DNA of 33,176 bases from positions 1 through 33,176 of the forward strand of contig QZLA01000093.1 of NCBI GenBank assembly GCA_004796375.1, written 5' to 3'. Every line of letters begins with the position of its first letter. The first letter of the stretch is position 1. Positions 31,223-33,176 of this stretch are shown in pieces. The stretch is from Desulfobacteraceae bacterium. GTDB lineage: Bacteria > Desulfobacterota > Desulfobacteria > Desulfobacterales > Desulfobacteraceae. A model generated the notes under the pieces. That model worked only from the letters and a program-made list of their open reading frames with translations, was not told the DNA's origin and made no database searches. The translations under genes were made by a program, and so were the position numbers.

Positions 31223-31312
31223 GACTGTTCAACATTGAATATATTGCAGATCTTAAGTTCCTTCGTTTCTTTCTTCCGATTGTAATAGTTTTACAGCAGG
31301 TTGGAAATCCTG

Positions 31313-32566
31313 CTAAGGCGTAAGTGCTTTTTTATGGTGTATGTCTGGCTTTTTCTTCTGATTTTGCGATTGGGCTTCTTTTCTTCTTCTTTCCATCTGT
31401 AGTGCTAGATCTAAATGTTCTTTAATTTCAAGGTTTTCTGGATCAGCCTTGTTCGCTTTTTTTAACATTTCCAATCCTTTCGAAAAATTATTGTTTTTAA
31501 TCAATGCTAATCCATAAGTATCCAATATGTGGGGGGTATGCTTATTGCTGTTGAATGCTTTTTCCGCATAAACTAACGCTCTTTCGTTATTTTTATCGAG
31601 ATATAAATACGCAATGTTATTAAGCGCGATGGTATGATCAGGATCGATATTTAAGATTTTCATATATATCTGAAGAGCTTTCTCGTAATTATCTAACTGT
31701 TCATTTGCAATGCCGATCAATAAATATCCATCAGTTGTAATTTTCGGGTCTTCCTGAAATCCCTCGAGAATACCAAGCGTTGCAGAATAGTTACTATTGG
31801 CCGCCATTGTTTTTGCAATGTCAAGTGCCTTTTCATAATCAAGAAGACGCGTGCTGATTTCCCTTATCTCGGACATGGGTATAATTAAAATTCGATTTAT
31901 TGTCAGCACAGCGCAATGGGTTCCGGAGCAGTGTATGGTTTTTCCATATATGACTGAGTTAGGATCTGCCTTTTCGGAATTGCATATGTATACGTCAAAA
32001 AAATTTAGGTAATCGTTTCCATGGGTAGCAATTGTCTTGTAGAAGTTAGTTAAAACAGAATTACAATCCTTCAAAGCCAACTGCCTGGAAAAGGATGCGG
32101 TGTAGGTGATGACGATCAAAATTAATGTTGTGAAATACAATAGCAAAAAGGAATTATATCCAAACGGCGATGTAATGAGTTCTATAAAATGCAGCCAATA
32201 CTTCTTTAACTGATAAGCTACCCTTGTTATGGTCTTGTCTGGGTATGCAGGTGTTCGTTTTTTTCTGGTGATCTTTCTTGCAATGTTTAAAACAACAGGA
32301 ATTGGAATAAGGATGACAAAAATCCAAGCAGTCAATTTGAATAGGATCTTTGATAGAACCATTGCACCATCAAATAATATTTGCTCGTATGAAACCGGAA
32401 AAAGAGAGGTACTAATTTTTAGTGTGTTGTAGTAAGAGGATCTATAAGAATAGCCGGCGACATATAGTAGTATTGATCCCGCTAATATCAATATGCTCAA
32501 ATTTTTTGCCAGTTGGCTGAACTTAAAAGTGTCGGTAGAAGTTGATTGGTTTTTAATAGTATTCAT
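31313..32566 (-). CDS. Membrane protein with C-terminal TPR repeats
   Basis: The 417-residue protein has three likely membrane segments (ILILAGSILLYVAGYSY near 28, AWIFVILIPIPVVLNIA near 79, LLLYFTTLILIVITYTAS near 140). A soluble domain and tetratricopeptide repeats follow from about residue 230 (DGYLLIGIANEQLDNYEKAL, ALNNIAYLYLDKNNERALVY, ILDTYGLALIKNNNFSKGLE). TPR proteins scaffold protein complexes; the partner is unknown. The C-terminal tail is basic. The gene is visibly more AT-rich than those upstream and lies right after tRNA-Asn, which may indicate acquisition. Confidence 0.8.
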   Translation of the reverse strand: MNTIKNQSTSTDTFKFSQLAKNLSILILAGSILLYVAGYSYRSSYYNTLKISTSLFPVSYEQILFDGAMVLSKILFKLTAWIFVILIPIPVVLNIARKITRKKRTPAYPDKTITRVAYQLKKYWLHFIELITSPFGYNSFLLLYFTTLILIVITYTASFSRQLALKDCNSVLTNFYKTIATHGNDYLNFFDVYICNSEKADPNSVIYGKTIHCSGTHCAVLTINRILIIPMSEIREISTRLLDYEKALDIAKTMAANSNYSATLGILEGFQEDPKITTDGYLLIGIANEQLDNYEKALQIYMKILNIDPDHTIALNNIAYLYLDKNNERALVYAEKAFNSNKHTPHILDTYGLALIKNNNFSKGLEMLKKANKADPENLEIKEHLDLALQMERRRKEAQSQNQKKKPDIHHKKALTP

Positions 32567-32791
32567 AATCCGATCCCTTTGAGCGGGTTTCCTGGTTCCA
32601 ATTGAGGTGTTAGGATACTCTTCTATCTATTTATAATTTAAAGCGTTTCATGGTCAGGGATTAATATCAAGAAAAAAACAAGTTTTTATTGCATTGTTGC
32701 GTGCTTTGATAGTGGCCTGCCATAATAAGCGTAACGGGCATAATTGTATTACCAATAGGTAAGTGTTGTTCCATAAGACATTAAAAATGAA

Positions 32792-32819
32792 TTGAAAAAT
32801 CGTATCTCCATGGTATATT
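32792..32819 (+). promoter_or_regulatory. Candidate promoter for the secreted-protein gene
   Basis: TTGAAA (32792-32797), a 16-base spacer and TATATT (32814-32819) lie about 43 bp upstream of the ATG at 32862. The remaining 32567-32791 is AT-rich and shows no gene. Confidence 0.5.
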
Positions 32820-32861
32820 TAATGAATCGGTCATTCCAACCACTCTCATTAAGGAGGGCAC

Positions 32862-33176
32862 ATGTCACGAATTATTCGCAAGCTCGGCATTCAATCATCT
32901 TTATCCAAGATGTTTATTGTATTTACCTTTTTGCTAATCCCGAATGCTTTTGCTAATCTGGATTCCAGCGCAGATTCAGCTAAGGTGAGAGTCCAAACGG
33001 ATCAAATCTCCTGGGAGATCCTTGTCCCTAATGAAGGCGCGGCGTTAAGGGTAAACGGCCCTGGTAGTGTTTATTATGAGAAGGTTTTTCATAGGGATGT
33101 CTCCCCGGTTTTTACGCTCAAAGACAATGCTGGCAGTCTGTTCCCAGACGGTACCTGCCACTATGAACTTCGGATA
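32862..33176 (+). CDS. Secreted protein of unknown function, cut by window end
   Basis: An ATG at 32862, preceded by AAGGAGGG, opens a frame with no stop up to the window end (105 codons). The N terminus (MSRIIRKLGIQSSLSKM, then FIVFTFLLIPNAFA) is a signal peptide with cleavage likely after AFA. The mature part is beta-like: VRVQTDQISWEILVPNEGAA and TLKDNAGSLFPDGTCHYEL. I do not recognise the family; the style is that of a surface or outer-membrane protein. The gene continues beyond the window. Confidence 0.7.
   Translation, partial: MSRIIRKLGIQSSLSKMFIVFTFLLIPNAFANLDSSADSAKVRVQTDQISWEILVPNEGAALRVNGPGSVYYEKVFHRDVSPVFTLKDNAGSLFPDGTCHYELRI

Noticed and set aside
31176..33176. Attachment-site repeat of the tRNA-Asn 3' end
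   Set aside because: No second copy of the tRNA 3' end is visible within the 2 kb to the right, so no att site can be called.
1..33176. CRISPR array, transposase, integrase or toxin-antitoxin pair
   Set aside because: No regularly spaced repeats, transposase motifs or typical small toxin genes were seen on either strand.

Overview
The window reads as a chromosomal segment of an anaerobic deltaproteobacterium, most likely a Desulfobacteraceae-type sulfate reducer (Desulfobacterota). This is inferred from a complete rnf operon led by a tetraheme cytochrome c, a split purH pair, TRAP transport of organic acids, and codon use and G+C that look moderate (about 50-55 percent by eye). No mobile element, CRISPR array or rRNA is visible.

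Region 1 (1-6599) is a divergent catabolic cluster. Leftward run a GntR/FCD regulator, a DctP-DctQ-DctM TRAP transporter and a PxpA (LamB/YcsF) gene cut by the window edge. Rightward run a free-standing biotin carrier protein, a biotin carboxylase and a creatininase-family amidohydrolase. A 17-bp perfect inverted repeat lies in the shared intergenic region. I infer uptake and ATP/biotin-dependent opening of a carboxylated lactam or cyclic amide such as 5-oxoproline. Region 2 (6602-10514) is a leftward set of accessory genes: a small unknown protein, two GNAT acetyltransferases, a nitroreductase, an AT-rich membrane protein and an orphan periplasmic binding protein.

Region 3 (10672-15386) is a leftward four-gene operon: Lrp/AsnC regulator, PanB, a 420-residue protein I cannot assign, and a Glu/Leu/Phe/Val-type dehydrogenase fused to two CBS domains. 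Region 4 (15483-16567) is a winged-helix regulator translationally coupled to a membrane protein, with two tandem AAAGTACTTT palindromes upstream. Region 5 (16718-23067) is housekeeping: a YkgJ-type cysteine-cluster protein, IMP cyclohydrolase and AICAR transformylase as separate genes, an RNB exoribonuclease, an Smr protein and MltG.

Region 6 (23091-29796) is the rnf operon, with a good promoter at one end and a terminator at the other, in the order cytochrome c, rnfC, D, G, E, A, B. It is unusual. RnfB carries a complete GltD/NfnB-like NAD(P)H-flavin module at its C terminus. RnfC appears to have lost the glycine-rich FMN/NADH loop and its ECEPY-type motif. RnfD appears to lack the SGAT-type flavinylation site. 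Together these suggest a rewired Rnf in which pyridine nucleotide chemistry has moved from RnfC to RnfB; I consider this the most interesting system in the window. An rseC-like gene lies just upstream.

Region 7 (30314-33176) holds two small unknown proteins, a tRNA-Asn(GTT) with its own promoter and terminator, then an AT-rich stretch with a membrane-anchored TPR protein and the start of a secreted protein cut by the window end.
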